In this document: one piece after another, positions 9,078 to 18,335 of the stretch
Layout of the letters: every line of letters begins with the position of its first letter
Numbering within the stretch: the stretch's first letter is position 1
Assembly: GCA_041946965.1 (NCBI GenBank)
Contig: JBHGBM010000016.1
Coordinates: 1 to 64,000 of the forward strand
Direction of reading: 5' to 3'
Length of the DNA: 64,000 nucleotides
DNA from: JBHGBM01 sp041946965
GTDB taxonomy: Bacteria; Acidobacteriota; Terriglobia; Bryobacterales; Bryobacteraceae
Notes under the pieces: generated by a model
The model's database searches: none
What the model saw: only the letters and a program-made list of their open reading frames with translations
Told to the model about the DNA's origin: nothing
Position numbers and translations under genes: made by a program

Positions 9078-10112
9078 ATGAACCGACGCATTCTCAGATG
9101 GGCGGCTGTGACTGTCTTGCCGGCAACGTCCCTGCTGGCGGATTTCACCTATGAACAGACCTCCCGCATCACGGGCGGCGCCGTGGCCGGCATGATGAAG
9201 GTGGCCGGCGTGTTTTCCAAATCGGCGCGCGAGCCGATGAAGACCACTATTTCCGTGAAAGGCGACCGCATGGTCACGCTGTCCCCCCAGCGTGCCTCCA
9301 TTATCGATCTCGCCAGTGAAACCATGACCGAGATCGACATGCAGCGGAAGACCTACTCCGTGATCACCTTTGCCCAGTTCCGCCAGTTCATGGAGGAGAT
9401 GGCCAGGAAGAACAAGAAAGGGGAGGGCGAAGTCAGCTTCAAGATGTCCGTGAACGATACCGGGCAGACCAAACAGATCGCCGGTTTCGACACGCGCCAG
9501 ATGATCGTCAACATGGTGATGGAAACCAAGGATCCCCAGAGCGGCCAGACCGTTCCCATGAACATCACCGCCGATATGTGGATCGCCCCGAAGATGGCGG
9601 GCTACGACGAAGTGACCGCATTCCACCAGAAGATGGCGCAGAAGCTGGGCTTCGCGCCCGGCGGGAATTTCATGATGCAGTCGCCGGAGATCGCCAAGGG
9701 CATGGCGGAGGTTGCCAAGGAAGCCTCCAAGCTGAACGGCATGCCCGTCATGCAGACCATCCGCATGGGCGGAGCCCAGGGAGCGGCTGGAGCGGAGTCG
9801 CAGCAGGCCCCACCGCCGCAGCAGGAGAAGCAGGCGGCGCCCTCGGCGGGCAGCGCACTGGGCGGCGCGCTCGGCGGCCGGCTCGGCAGGTTCGGGGGTT
9901 TCGGACGCAAGAAGACCCCGGAACCTCAACAGCAGCAACAACAGCAGCCGGAACAGCCGCCCGCCCAGCAGCAGGGCCAGCAGCAGTCCGCGCCCGGCTC
10001 GCTGCTTGAAATGGTGAGCGAGTTGTCCGGCTTCTCGGCCGCTCCGGTGGAGCCTTCCAAGTTCGAGGTCCCCGCCGGGTTTAAGCAGGTGGAAGACCGC
10101 CGCGGGAAGTAG
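9078..10112 (+). CDS. Exported protein of unknown function (DUF4412-like) with Gln/Pro-rich tail
   Basis: This 344-residue protein has a signal peptide (MNRRILRWAAVTVLPATSLLA). A central region (TTISVKGDRM, IIDLASETMTEIDMQRKTY, MSVNDTGQTKQIAGFD) resembles DUF4412-type proteins that carry a bound-ligand beta fold. Residues about 260-320 are low complexity (Gln-, Pro- and Gly-rich with a poly-Gln run), followed by a short conserved end. ATG 9078 follows a GAGGAG site at 9067-9072. Its function is unknown. It is divergent from the PH-domain gene across a 64-bp intergenic region. Confidence 0.75.
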   Translation: MNRRILRWAAVTVLPATSLLADFTYEQTSRITGGAVAGMMKVAGVFSKSAREPMKTTISVKGDRMVTLSPQRASIIDLASETMTEIDMQRKTYSVITFAQFRQFMEEMARKNKKGEGEVSFKMSVNDTGQTKQIAGFDTRQMIVNMVMETKDPQSGQTVPMNITADMWIAPKMAGYDEVTAFHQKMAQKLGFAPGGNFMMQSPEIAKGMAEVAKEASKLNGMPVMQTIRMGGAQGAAGAESQQAPPPQQEKQAAPSAGSALGGALGGRLGRFGGFGRKKTPEPQQQQQQQPEQPPAQQQGQQQSAPGSLLEMVSELSGFSAAPVEPSKFEVPAGFKQVEDRRGK

Positions 10113-10300
10113 TGTCCGGAACCGCACACCGAGCCGAATTTTCCGCTAGATCCGGAAGCGGGTTGAGTTCATCCTAAGAAGCGGCAGGTTTGTTCGCAAG
10201 AGTTTGGGCCTGCCGTTCCTGAGTTGTGCTGCGCGGTACGGATGCGCGCGGGGCCGCCCGCATCCGAGACGCCCACTGGCCCCCGCAGAAATCTCCTCCC

Positions 10301-10332
10301 CCCTGCGCCGCCCCGCGACAGACGGCGCAGGG
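10301..10332. repeat. Perfect 10-bp inverted repeat (stem-loop) upstream of the acylase gene
   Basis: CCCTGCGCCG (10301-10310) pairs exactly with CGGCGCAGGG (10323-10332) around a 12-nt loop. It lies 41 bp before the acylase ATG and has no T-run, so it is not a standard terminator. It could be an mRNA leader structure or an operator. The rest of the 10113-10373 gap shows only weaker inverted repeats (e.g. CGGCAGG...CCTGCCG near 10180-10215). Confidence 0.5.
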
Positions 10333-10373
10333 CTCACTCCTCGACAAACCTGAATTGCTACTCTGTATTCCTG

Positions 10374-12386
10374 ATGAGACTGATCCTGCTGTTCGTCCTC
10401 GTCCTTCCAGTGTTCGCTGAAAAAGTCCGCATTCTCCGGGACGAATTCGGCGTGCCGCACATCTTCGCCTCCACCGCCGAAGGCGCCGCCTTCGCTTCCG
10501 GCTACGCGCAGGCCGAAGACCGCCTCGAAGAGATGATGCGCAACTACCGCAAAGCCGAAGGCACGCTCTCCGAGGTGGATGGCCCCGGCGCATTCTGGAA
10601 TGACTACCGCCAGCGCCTCTGGGGACACCGGCGCATTGCCGAACAGCGTTACGGCGAACTGCCCGCGCACATCCGCCGCCTCGCGGAGGCGTTCCAGCGC
10701 GGGGTGGCCCGGTTCATGAGCGAGCATCCCGCGCAGGCGCCCGCGTGGGCTCCCAAGCTCGCGCCTTGGCAGGTGGTCGCGCTGGGGCGTTACATCATCT
10801 GGGGATGGCCGGAGGGCGAGATCGGCGGAAAGCTGGTCGCCGCAGGCATTCCCATTCAGCCGCTCCCTTACCGCGGCTCCAACCAGATGCTGCTGGCGCC
10901 CTCGCGCACCGCCATGCGCGCGCCCATCGCGGTGATCGACCCGCACCTGAGCTGGTACGGCGAGTTTCGCTTCTATGAAATGCGCGTCTACGCGGGCAAG
11001 CTGGCCTATTCGGGCGCGGCCATTCTCGGGGTGCCGTTTCCCAGCCTGGGGCACAGCCGCTACACCTCCATCGCCATGACTACAGGCGGCCCCGACACCT
11101 CCGACATCTACGAGGAGGAGGTCGCCGGTGGCAAGTATCGCTTCCGCGATGAGTGGCGCCCGCTCGAAACGCGCAAAGAGGTCATCCGGGTGAAAACTCC
11201 GGCCGGGATGAAGGAGCAGGAAGTCGCCATCGAATCCACCCATCACGGCCCCATCGTGGCGCGCAAGGGCGGCAAGGCGTATTCCGCCGCCATCCCCTAT
11301 GCGGGCGAGTTCCGGCTCATGGAATCGATGTGGAACATCGCCATGGCGCGGAATCTGGCGGAAGTGAAACAGGCGCTCGCCATGCGGCAGTTCATGGCGC
11401 AGAACATCATGGTGGGGACGGTGGACGGCGATATCTACTACGTCCGTAATGGACGGGTGCCGGTGCGGCCCAAGGGCTGCGATTCCTCCCGGCCTATGCC
11501 GGGCGCGACGGGCGCCTGCGAGTGGCAGGGCATCCATCCGTTCGAGGACCTGGTGCAGATCGCCAATCCCCCACAGGGGTACATGCAGAACTGCAACGTG
11601 TCGCCGTTCGCCATGATGAAGGACTCGCCGCTGGTTCCGGAGAAGTGGGCCGAGCGCCCTTACCTGTACAATGCCGGGCGCGTCACCGCGCATCAGCGGG
11701 CCGCCATGATGTTGGAACTGCTCGACGCCGCGCGGGACGTAACCGGCGAGCAGGCCATCGAAATCGCTTTCTCGCCCCAGGTGTACAAGGCCGAGACGTG
11801 GCAGGCGGCCATCCGCCAGGCGGCGCCGGGGGACGTCTTCGCCGCCCTGCTCGCCGGGTGGAACCGCCGCAGCGATGCTGATTCCCGCGCGGCGCTGGGC
11901 TTCTACCTGTTCAAGACCGCCCTGGGTCAGGCGGGCCGCGCCATCGAGCCCACCGCGGTCACGCCCGAGCAGATCCGCGACGCGTTGCGCAAGGCCCAGG
12001 AGCGGCTCAACGGCGAGTTCGGCCCGCAAGCGGTTTTCGGCACTCTTTTCCGCGTGGGAAGGCAGGGAACCGGCCGCACCTGGCCGGTGGGAGGGGGCAG
12101 CCTGACCGAAGCCGGCATGGCCACGCCGCGCGCCATCGGCTTCAGCCGGGTGGGCAGGGAAATGGTGGGCCGCAGCGGCCAGACATCGACGCAAATCGTG
12201 ATCCTGACCAGGCCGCCGAGCTCGTACATGGTGATCCCCTTGGGGGAGAGCGACCACCCGGACTCGCCCCATTACGACGACCAGGCGGCTAAGCTATTCA
12301 GTAAGTCGCGCGCGAAATCCACTTATTTTCTTAACCGGCGCGAACTGGAGAAACACGTCACCTCGCGCCGCGAGCTAACGTTTTGA
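10374..12386 (+). CDS. Penicillin acylase/acyl-homoserine-lactone acylase family protein (Ntn hydrolase)
   Basis: This 670-residue precursor has a signal peptide (MRLILLFVLVLPVFA), so it is exported. It opens with the family start (VRILRDEFGVPHIFA, AGYAQAEDR-like). The autocleavage serine is probably Ser169 in GSNQMLLAPSRT, followed by PIAVIDPHLSWYG and a beta-subunit-like region. These enzymes cleave an amide bond in acylated substrates such as acyl-HSLs or penicillins after self-processing. The motif GSNQMLLAP differs slightly from the usual GSNNWA, so specificity cannot be assigned. ATG 10374 was chosen because the signal peptide starts there; the longer upstream frame is low-quality sequence. 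It lies upstream of the tldD leader. Confidence 0.85.
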   Translation: MRLILLFVLVLPVFAEKVRILRDEFGVPHIFASTAEGAAFASGYAQAEDRLEEMMRNYRKAEGTLSEVDGPGAFWNDYRQRLWGHRRIAEQRYGELPAHIRRLAEAFQRGVARFMSEHPAQAPAWAPKLAPWQVVALGRYIIWGWPEGEIGGKLVAAGIPIQPLPYRGSNQMLLAPSRTAMRAPIAVIDPHLSWYGEFRFYEMRVYAGKLAYSGAAILGVPFPSLGHSRYTSIAMTTGGPDTSDIYEEEVAGGKYRFRDEWRPLETRKEVIRVKTPAGMKEQEVAIESTHHGPIVARKGGKAYSAAIPYAGEFRLMESMWNIAMARNLAEVKQALAMRQFMAQNIMVGTVDGDIYYVRNGRVPVRPKGCDSSRPMPGATGACEWQGIHPFEDLVQIANPPQGYMQNCNVSPFAMMKDSPLVPEKWAERPYLYNAGRVTAHQRAAMMLELLDAARDVTGEQAIEIAFSPQVYKAETWQAAIRQAAPGDVFAALLAGWNRRSDADSRAALGFYLFKTALGQAGRAIEPTAVTPEQIRDALRKAQERLNGEFGPQAVFGTLFRVGRQGTGRTWPVGGGSLTEAGMATPRAIGFSRVGREMVGRSGQTSTQIVILTRPPSSYMVIPLGESDHPDSPHYDDQAAKLFSKSRAKSTYFLNRRELEKHVTSRRELTF

Positions 12387-12430
12387 GGGAATTTGCGCCC
12401 GCCCTATATTTTTCGCCTTCCAGCCCACCC

Positions 12431-12548
12431 TATAGTGGCAGACGGCGAAACGCGCCTGACGGGAACCTGTCCCATGAGGCGCTGCGCCTTATCCCAGCTG
12501 TAGCTCGTGTTGCAGGGCCCGTTGATGATGCCTCAACGGGCCTTTTTT
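12431..12548 (+). ncRNA. Candidate small RNA or tldD leader with hairpin and intrinsic terminator
   Basis: The 185-bp gap before tldD has a -10-like TATAGT (12431-12436). It is followed by a GCGCCT...AGGCGC hairpin (12452-12482) with an inner GGGA/TCCC stem, and a strong terminator at 12516-12548. The predicted transcript is about 110 nt and ends 24 nt before the tldD ATG. It could be a free-standing sRNA or an attenuator/riboswitch leader. I do not recognise its class, and no clear -35 is visible. Confidence 0.45.
12516..12548 (+). terminator. Rho-independent terminator before tldD
   Basis: A perfect 10-bp stem, GGCCCGTTGA/TCAACGGGCC, with a 7-nt loop is followed directly by six T residues (12543-12548). 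It sits between the acylase stop and the tldD start. Confidence 0.85.
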
Positions 12549-12571
12549 CATGCCCATGCTACGCTGAAAAC

Positions 12572-14002
12572 ATGACCTTTTCCGAATCGATATTCGCCGC
12601 GAGGTTCGGAATGACGCGGCGGGATTTGGAATCTTATCTCTCAGAGGCGCTCTCGGCCGGGGGCGATTACTCGGACCTGTATTTTGAATATATTGCCACC
12701 AGTTCTCTAGGTATGGACGAGGGGATCGTAAAGAGCGCCACCCAGGGTGTCTCGATGGGCGCCGGGGTACGGGTCCTGGCGGGAGAGCGCACCGGTTACG
12801 CCTACACCGACGACCTCGACCCGGAGAAGATCCGTAAAGCCGCGCGGGTGGCCGCCCACATCGCGGCGGGACCGGCGGCGGTTGAATCGGCCGGCCTTTG
12901 CGAGATTCCAGGACGCGACCTGTATCCCGTAGTCACGGCTCCCACCGATACCCCATTTTCCGAACGGCTCGCCCTGGTCCGCCGCACTGATGCCGCCGCG
13001 CGGGCCTTTGATTCCCGCGTTTTCCAGGTACAGGTGAGCTACGCCGATAGCCTTCGGGAGATCCTGGTGGCGACCAGCGCGGGAGTGCTGGCCGCCGACC
13101 GGCAGCCGCTTGCGCGGCTCACCGTGGCGGTGCTCGCCCGCCAGAACGGCGGACCGCCTCAACGCGGGTTCTCCGGAGGCGGTGGGCGCGTGGAACTCGA
13201 TTATTTTCAACAGGAACACACCCCAGAGCATTTCGCAGAGGAGGCCGCCCGCCAGGCGGCCGTCATGCTGGACGCCGTGGATGCTCCTGCGGGTGAGATG
13301 ACCGTGGTGCTGGGTCCGGGCTGGCCCGGCATCCTCCTCCACGAGGCCGTAGGCCACGGGCTCGAGGCCGATTTCAACCGCAAAGGCGTCTCCGCGTTCA
13401 GCGGCCGTGTGGGGCAGCAGGTGGCCAGCCCCCTTTGCACGGTAGTGGATGACGGCGCCATCGCCCGGCGTCGCGGCTCGGTGAATATCGACGACGAAGG
13501 CCATCCCAGCGGCCGCAACGTGCTGATTGAAAACGGGGTTCTGCGCGGTTACCTGCACGATGCGCTCTCCAGCCGCATCATGGGGGCCGCACGCACTGGC
13601 AGCGGCCGCCGCCAGAGCTACGCCCACATCCCCCTCCCGCGCATGACCAACACTTTCCTGCTGGCGGGCGAAAGCGCCCCGGAGGAGATTGTGCGCTCGG
13701 TCGCACGCGGGCTTTACTGCGTGAATTTCGGAGGCGGGCAGGTGGATATCACCAGCGGCAAGTTCGTGTTTTCGGCTTCGGAAAGCTATCTCATCGAAAA
13801 CGGCCGCATCACGCGCCCGGTGCGCAACGCCACCCTGATTGGCAACGGCCCGGAGGCGCTTAAGTACGTCAGCATGGTGGGCAACGATCTGAAGCTCGAC
13901 CAAGGCATCGGGATGTGCGGGAAGGACGGCCAGTCGGTGCCGGTCGGGGTAGGCATTCCCACGATCAGGATTGACCGCATGACTGTGGGAGGCACCCGGT
14001 GA
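12572..14002 (+). CDS. tldD: TldD metalloprotease
   Basis: This 476-residue protein has the TldD zinc motif HEAVGHGLEAD (His257, Glu258, His262) and the C-terminal beta domain typical of the TldD/PmbA family. With PmbA it forms the TldD/TldE heterodimeric protease that degrades unfolded peptides and, in some bacteria, matures peptides such as microcins. ATG 12572 lies 24 nt after a terminator T-run. The stop overlaps the pmbA GTG start (GTGA), so the two are co-translated. Confidence 0.93.
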   Translation: MTFSESIFAARFGMTRRDLESYLSEALSAGGDYSDLYFEYIATSSLGMDEGIVKSATQGVSMGAGVRVLAGERTGYAYTDDLDPEKIRKAARVAAHIAAGPAAVESAGLCEIPGRDLYPVVTAPTDTPFSERLALVRRTDAAARAFDSRVFQVQVSYADSLREILVATSAGVLAADRQPLARLTVAVLARQNGGPPQRGFSGGGGRVELDYFQQEHTPEHFAEEAARQAAVMLDAVDAPAGEMTVVLGPGWPGILLHEAVGHGLEADFNRKGVSAFSGRVGQQVASPLCTVVDDGAIARRRGSVNIDDEGHPSGRNVLIENGVLRGYLHDALSSRIMGAARTGSGRRQSYAHIPLPRMTNTFLLAGESAPEEIVRSVARGLYCVNFGGGQVDITSGKFVFSASESYLIENGRITRPVRNATLIGNGPEALKYVSMVGNDLKLDQGIGMCGKDGQSVPVGVGIPTIRIDRMTVGGTR

Positions 14003-15342
14003 GCGCAGCCGATTTCGCCGCGGAGGTGGTCCGAAAGGCCCTGGCCGTCGGCGCGCAGGACGCCGAGTGCACCATCGCCGAGGGTGAAGAATTCACCGCG
14101 GCGGTGCGGATGCGCGAATTGGAAACGCTGAAAGAGGCCGGCTCGCGCCGCGTGGGCCTGCGCATTGTGATCGGCCGCCGTACGGGCTCGTCGTACACCT
14201 CGGACTTCTCCGATGATGGCATCGCGCGCCTGGTACGGTCGGCCATCGAGCTTGCCGAGGTCACCACCGAGGATCCCGCGGCGGGGCTGCCGGGACCGGA
14301 CGAGCTCGGCTCGCTCGAAGGCGACCTGCAACTCTACTGCGAAGACCTGGAACGCCTGCCGGCCCAGGAGAAGATCGCGCTCGCGCGCCGTGCCGAGGAA
14401 GCCTCGCTGGCCTGCGATCCGCGCATCGCCAACTCCGAGGGCGGTTCCTTCGATTCGCACCTGGCGCGGCATGCTTTCGCCAATTCGCGCGGCTTTGCCG
14501 GTGAATACCGCGGCAGCTATTGTTCGCTCAGCGCCGTCCCGGTGGCGCGCGACGGCGAAACGATGGAGCGCGATTACTGGTTCTCCATCGCGCGCGGCGC
14601 CTCCGGCCTGGAGCCGGCTGACGAGATCGGCCGCACCGCCGCGCTGCGGGCGCTCCGCCGGCTCGGCGCGCGCAAGGTGGAAACCCGGAAGGCGCCGGTC
14701 GTCTTCGAGCCGCGCGCCGCCCGTTCGCTGCTGGAAAACATCTTCGAGGCCGTGCACGGCGGAGCCGTCTACCGCCACGAGTCCTTTCTGGCCGGGCGGC
14801 TGGGCGAAAAGGTCGCCTCGGAGAAATTGACGGTGGTGGACGATGGGACCATTCCGGGTTTGTTCGGCACCACGCCGTTCGACGACGAAGGCGTACCCTC
14901 GCGGCGCACGGTGGTGATCGAGCGAGGCGTGCTCGCCAGTTATCTTCTGAACACCTACACCGCGCGCAAGTTGGGGTTGAAGACCACCGGTAACGCCGCC
15001 CGGGGAGTTGCCGGCAACGCGGGCGTGGGGCACGGGAACTTTTTTATCGAGCCCGGCGGCGCCTCGCCCGCGGCGATCATCGCGAAGGTGGCGGACGGTT
15101 TTTACGTCACCGATCTGTTCGGTTTCGGTGTTAACATCGTGACCGGAGACTATTCGCGGGGCGCGGCCGGGATGTGGATCCGGAACGGGGAATTGGCGTT
15201 TCCGGTTTCGGAGGTCGCCATTGCCGGCAACCTGAAGGAAATGCTCATGGGGCTTGAGACCATCGGGTCGGACCTCGAATTCCGGGGTTCCACGGCTGCT
15301 CCTACGCTTCTTATTCCGGAGATGACGGTCGGTGGCAGATAA
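13999..15342 (+). CDS. pmbA: PmbA/TldE, partner of TldD
   Basis: This 447-residue protein belongs to the TldD/PmbA family but lacks the HExxxH zinc motif, as expected for PmbA (TldE). It has the family C-terminus (TGDYSRGAAGMWIRNGELAFPVSEV, then LEFRGSTAAPTLLIPEMTVGG). It completes the heterodimeric peptidase encoded with tldD. The GTG start overlaps the tldD stop. Its end overlaps the next small membrane gene by 11 nt, suggesting a three-gene unit. Confidence 0.92.
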   Translation: MSAADFAAEVVRKALAVGAQDAECTIAEGEEFTAAVRMRELETLKEAGSRRVGLRIVIGRRTGSSYTSDFSDDGIARLVRSAIELAEVTTEDPAAGLPGPDELGSLEGDLQLYCEDLERLPAQEKIALARRAEEASLACDPRIANSEGGSFDSHLARHAFANSRGFAGEYRGSYCSLSAVPVARDGETMERDYWFSIARGASGLEPADEIGRTAALRALRRLGARKVETRKAPVVFEPRAARSLLENIFEAVHGGAVYRHESFLAGRLGEKVASEKLTVVDDGTIPGLFGTTPFDDEGVPSRRTVVIERGVLASYLLNTYTARKLGLKTTGNAARGVAGNAGVGHGNFFIEPGGASPAAIIAKVADGFYVTDLFGFGVNIVTGDYSRGAAGMWIRNGELAFPVSEVAIAGNLKEMLMGLETIGSDLEFRGSTAAPTLLIPEMTVGGR

Positions 15343-15820
15343 CCAGTCGGCAACAAGACGGCAGCGGCAGGCCGCCATTCCGCCGGTTGCGATCGTGATC
15401 GCAGCCGCGGTTGTGGCGGGGGCGGCGCTCTTTTGGTTCCTCGAGCGCGAATCGCGGCGTCCTCCGGCGCCCCCGCCCCCGCTGACCGGCGAGGCGAAAG
15501 CCTATGTCAAGCACCTCCGGCTCATGAACGTGGAAATGGCCGCCAAGGAGAGCTATCTCAAGCAGGCGGTCACGGAAATCGTCGGCCAGATTGGCAATGA
15601 AGGCGACCGCGTATTGAACCTGGTGGAGATCAACTGCATTTTCTACGACTCCTACGGACAGGTGGTCCTGCGGGAGCGCGTGCCTATCGTGAACCGCAAA
15701 ATGGGCTCGCTCGCGCCGGGTGAGATCAAGAACTTCCGGCTGGCCTTCGACAACCTGCCCGAAAGCTGGAACCAGGCGATGCCCCAGATGGTGATCGCCA
15801 ATATCGTGTTCGGCGCCTGA
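15332..15820 (+). CDS. Single-pass membrane protein, DUF2393-like
   Basis: This 162-residue protein has a basic N-terminus, one transmembrane helix (PPVAIVIAAAVVAGAALFWF) and a proline linker. An exported beta-sandwich-like domain (YVKHLRLMNVEMAAKESY, VLNLVEINCIFYDSYGQVV, LAPGEIKNFRLAFDNLP) resembles DUF2393/FxLYD domains. Function unknown. The GTG start at 15332 overlaps the pmbA end, so it is probably co-expressed with tldD-pmbA. Confidence 0.72.
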   Translation: MADNQSATRRQRQAAIPPVAIVIAAAVVAGAALFWFLERESRRPPAPPPPLTGEAKAYVKHLRLMNVEMAAKESYLKQAVTEIVGQIGNEGDRVLNLVEINCIFYDSYGQVVLRERVPIVNRKMGSLAPGEIKNFRLAFDNLPESWNQAMPQMVIANIVFGA

Positions 15821-15869
15821 CTTTCGAACCGAAACGCGCTCTCAAGCGTATGTGTATCGGAGAGGCGGA

Positions 15870-18308
15870 ATGCTTCACGACGTCGGGTTCGGGCTCAAGC
15901 TGCTGTGGCGTGAAAAGGGCTTCACCGCGACGGCGGTGATCACTCTCGCCCTGTGCCTGGGTGCGAACACCGCCATCTTCACCGTGCTCAACCCGGTGGT
16001 GCTCAGGCCGCTGCCGTACCCCGAGTCCGCCCGCCTGGTCACCATGTACAACGTCTACCCCGGGGTCGGAGCCTCCGGCGGCGGCGCCAACGGCGTTCCC
16101 GACTACTTCGACCGGAGGGAACTGAAGGACGTTTTCGAAGAGGTCGCGCTCATCGGCGGGATTGGCTTCGACGTGGGCCTGGAGGGCGCGCCGCAGCACA
16201 TTAGGGGCGAGTATGTCACGCATTCTTACTTCCGCGTCTTGCGGACCGGAGCCGCTCTGGGCCGCACCTTTACCGAAGACGAGTGCGTGGAGGGCAAGGC
16301 CGGCGTCGCGGTCCTCAGCCATGGGCTCTGGAAGGAGATGTTCGCGGGGGATCGCAACATCCTCGGCAAGACCATCCGGTTGAGCGGCGTGCAGCACCGC
16401 ATCATCGGCGTAATGCCCGAGTCGTTCGAGGCCCTCCTGCGCGAGGTGCGCATCTGGACGCCCTTCGGCATCACCCCCAGGCAGCGGTCCGACGATGCAC
16501 GCCACAGCAACAACTGGGGCATGATCGCGCGCTTGAAGCCGGGCGTCTCGCTCGAGCTTGCGCAAAAGCGCGTGGACGCGCTGAACCAGCAGAATCTGGA
16601 CCGGTTTCCCCGATTTCGCCGGCTGCTTATCGACGCGCGTTTCGCCACCCGCGTCCGCGGCCTCAAGAGCGAGATGATGCGCGAGATAAGCGCCACCCTG
16701 TGGATGTTGCAGGCGACGGTTGCGCTGGTGCTGCTGATCGGCTGCGTGAACGTGGCCAACCTCATGCTGGTGCGCTCCAACGTGCGCATGAAGGAACTGG
16801 CCATCCGCTTCAGCCTGGGGGCGGGGCGGTGGCGTCTGGCCAGGCAATTACTGACCGAGAGCCTGCTGGTGGCGGCCATAGGCGGCGTCTTCGGACTCGC
16901 GGTGGGCGCCGCCGGCGTGCCGCTGCTGATGCGTCTGGGAGCGAGCGAGTTGCCGCGCGCCGCCTCCATCGCCCTCGATGCCCAGGTGCTGGCCTTCTCC
17001 GCCGTCACAGCGCTGTTGACGGGCCTGATTTGCGGCGGCGTTCCCGTGTTTCATCTGTTCCGGCGGAACCTGAGCGACGTGTTCCGGCAAACCGAACGTG
17101 CGGGAACCGCCGAGCGCCGGGCCCTGTGGACGCGCTCGGCGCTGGTGGTGAGCCAGGTGGCGCTGGCCTGCGTCCTGCTGACCGGCGCCGGGCTGCTCAC
17201 GCTCAGCTTCCTGCGCATCCTTTCCGTCAATCCGGGCTTCCGCGCCCGGAACGTGGCCACCGCCCGCATCGGGCTGCCGCGTTCGCGCTATACCGACGAC
17301 GCCCGGGCACGCAACCTCCTGGCGCGCGTGGTGGAGAGCGCGAGGACACTGCCGGGAGTAACGGCCGCCGGTCTGACCACTTACCTGCCTTTCAGCGGCA
17401 ACAACAATGCGAGCGTCATCCGCATCGAGGGGCATGTGCTTGCCGCGGGCGAAACCCCGCCGGTTCCCGGCTGGAACATCGCCGATGGAGGCTACTTCCA
17501 GGCTCTCGGCATTCCCCTGCTGCGGGGCCGCGTCTTTACTCCGGCGGACGGCCCGGAGGCGCCGCGCGTGGCGGTGATCGACGAATTCCTCGCCCGGCGG
17601 TACTGGCCCAAGGGCGGCGAGCTCGGCGCGCGTCTTCTCCGCAGCATGGACTCCAGGACCGAAAAGCCCTGGACGATTGTGGGCGTTGTGGGCAGCGTGA
17701 AAACCGGGAACCTGGCCGAGCACAACCCCGTCGGGCAGGTCTACTTCCCCTACCAGCAGTACACGCCGCGCGGCGTGCACCTGGTGGTGAAGACGCTCCG
17801 CGATGAGCCGCGGATCGCCGAGGCGTTGCGGCGGGAAGTGCTGCGCGCCGACGCGGAGATGCCGCTCCTCGATGTGAAGACCATGGAAAGACGCCTCGCC
17901 GATTCGGTCCTGGATCGCAGCGCCAGCATGATTCTCACCCTGGCCTTCGCCGGCCTGGCCCTGGTGCTTTCGGCCGTGGGGATCTACGGCGTGCTGGCGT
18001 ACAGCGTCACCCAGCGCACGCGCGAGTTCGGCATCCGTGTGGCGCTTGGCGCGGCGTCCTCGGACGTGCTGCGCATGGTGCTGATGCAGGGAATCAAGCT
18101 GGCCGCCGCCGGGCTGGCCATCGGGATTTGCGGCGCGTACTGGATGACGCGCCTGGTGGCCGCCATGCTATACGACGTGAAACCGAACCACCCCGGCGTC
18201 TTCCTGGCCGTGGCTGCCTCGCTGGCGGCGGTCGCGCTGGCCGCTTCTCTGCTGCCCTCGCTGCGCGCCGTCCGCATTCGTCCCGCCGTGGCCCTGCGGT
18301 ACGAATAG
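15870..18308 (+). CDS. ADOP-family duplicated orphan permease (MacB/FtsX-like ABC permease)
   Basis: This 812-residue protein opens with the family signature FTATAVITLALCLGANTAIFTVLNPVVLRPLPYP. It has two MacB periplasmic-core plus FtsX permease units and ends with SVTQRTREFGIRVALGA and the last helices. This is the TIGR03434-type 'acidobacterial duplicated orphan permease', numerous in Acidobacteria and typically lacking an adjacent ATPase, as here. The substrate is unknown. ATG 15870 has GGAGAGG 5 nt upstream; the in-frame GTG 15852 is less likely. Confidence 0.92.
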   Translation: MLHDVGFGLKLLWREKGFTATAVITLALCLGANTAIFTVLNPVVLRPLPYPESARLVTMYNVYPGVGASGGGANGVPDYFDRRELKDVFEEVALIGGIGFDVGLEGAPQHIRGEYVTHSYFRVLRTGAALGRTFTEDECVEGKAGVAVLSHGLWKEMFAGDRNILGKTIRLSGVQHRIIGVMPESFEALLREVRIWTPFGITPRQRSDDARHSNNWGMIARLKPGVSLELAQKRVDALNQQNLDRFPRFRRLLIDARFATRVRGLKSEMMREISATLWMLQATVALVLLIGCVNVANLMLVRSNVRMKELAIRFSLGAGRWRLARQLLTESLLVAAIGGVFGLAVGAAGVPLLMRLGASELPRAASIALDAQVLAFSAVTALLTGLICGGVPVFHLFRRNLSDVFRQTERAGTAERRALWTRSALVVSQVALACVLLTGAGLLTLSFLRILSVNPGFRARNVATARIGLPRSRYTDDARARNLLARVVESARTLPGVTAAGLTTYLPFSGNNNASVIRIEGHVLAAGETPPVPGWNIADGGYFQALGIPLLRGRVFTPADGPEAPRVAVIDEFLARRYWPKGGELGARLLRSMDSRTEKPWTIVGVVGSVKTGNLAEHNPVGQVYFPYQQYTPRGVHLVVKTLRDEPRIAEALRREVLRADAEMPLLDVKTMERRLADSVLDRSASMILTLAFAGLALVLSAVGIYGVLAYSVTQRTREFGIRVALGAASSDVLRMVLMQGIKLAAAGLAIGICGAYWMTRLVAAMLYDVKPNHPGVFLAVAASLAAVALAASLLPSLRAVRIRPAVALRYE

Positions 18309-18335
18309 GCTCGCGGATGCGGTAGTCTGGCGGAT

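Noticed and set aside
10146..12272. 708-codon open frame on the minus strand
   Set aside because: It runs antisense to the acylase gene, has no signal or domain, and is rich in Arg/Gly/His as expected from the complement of a high-GC gene. The plus-strand acylase has clear family motifs.
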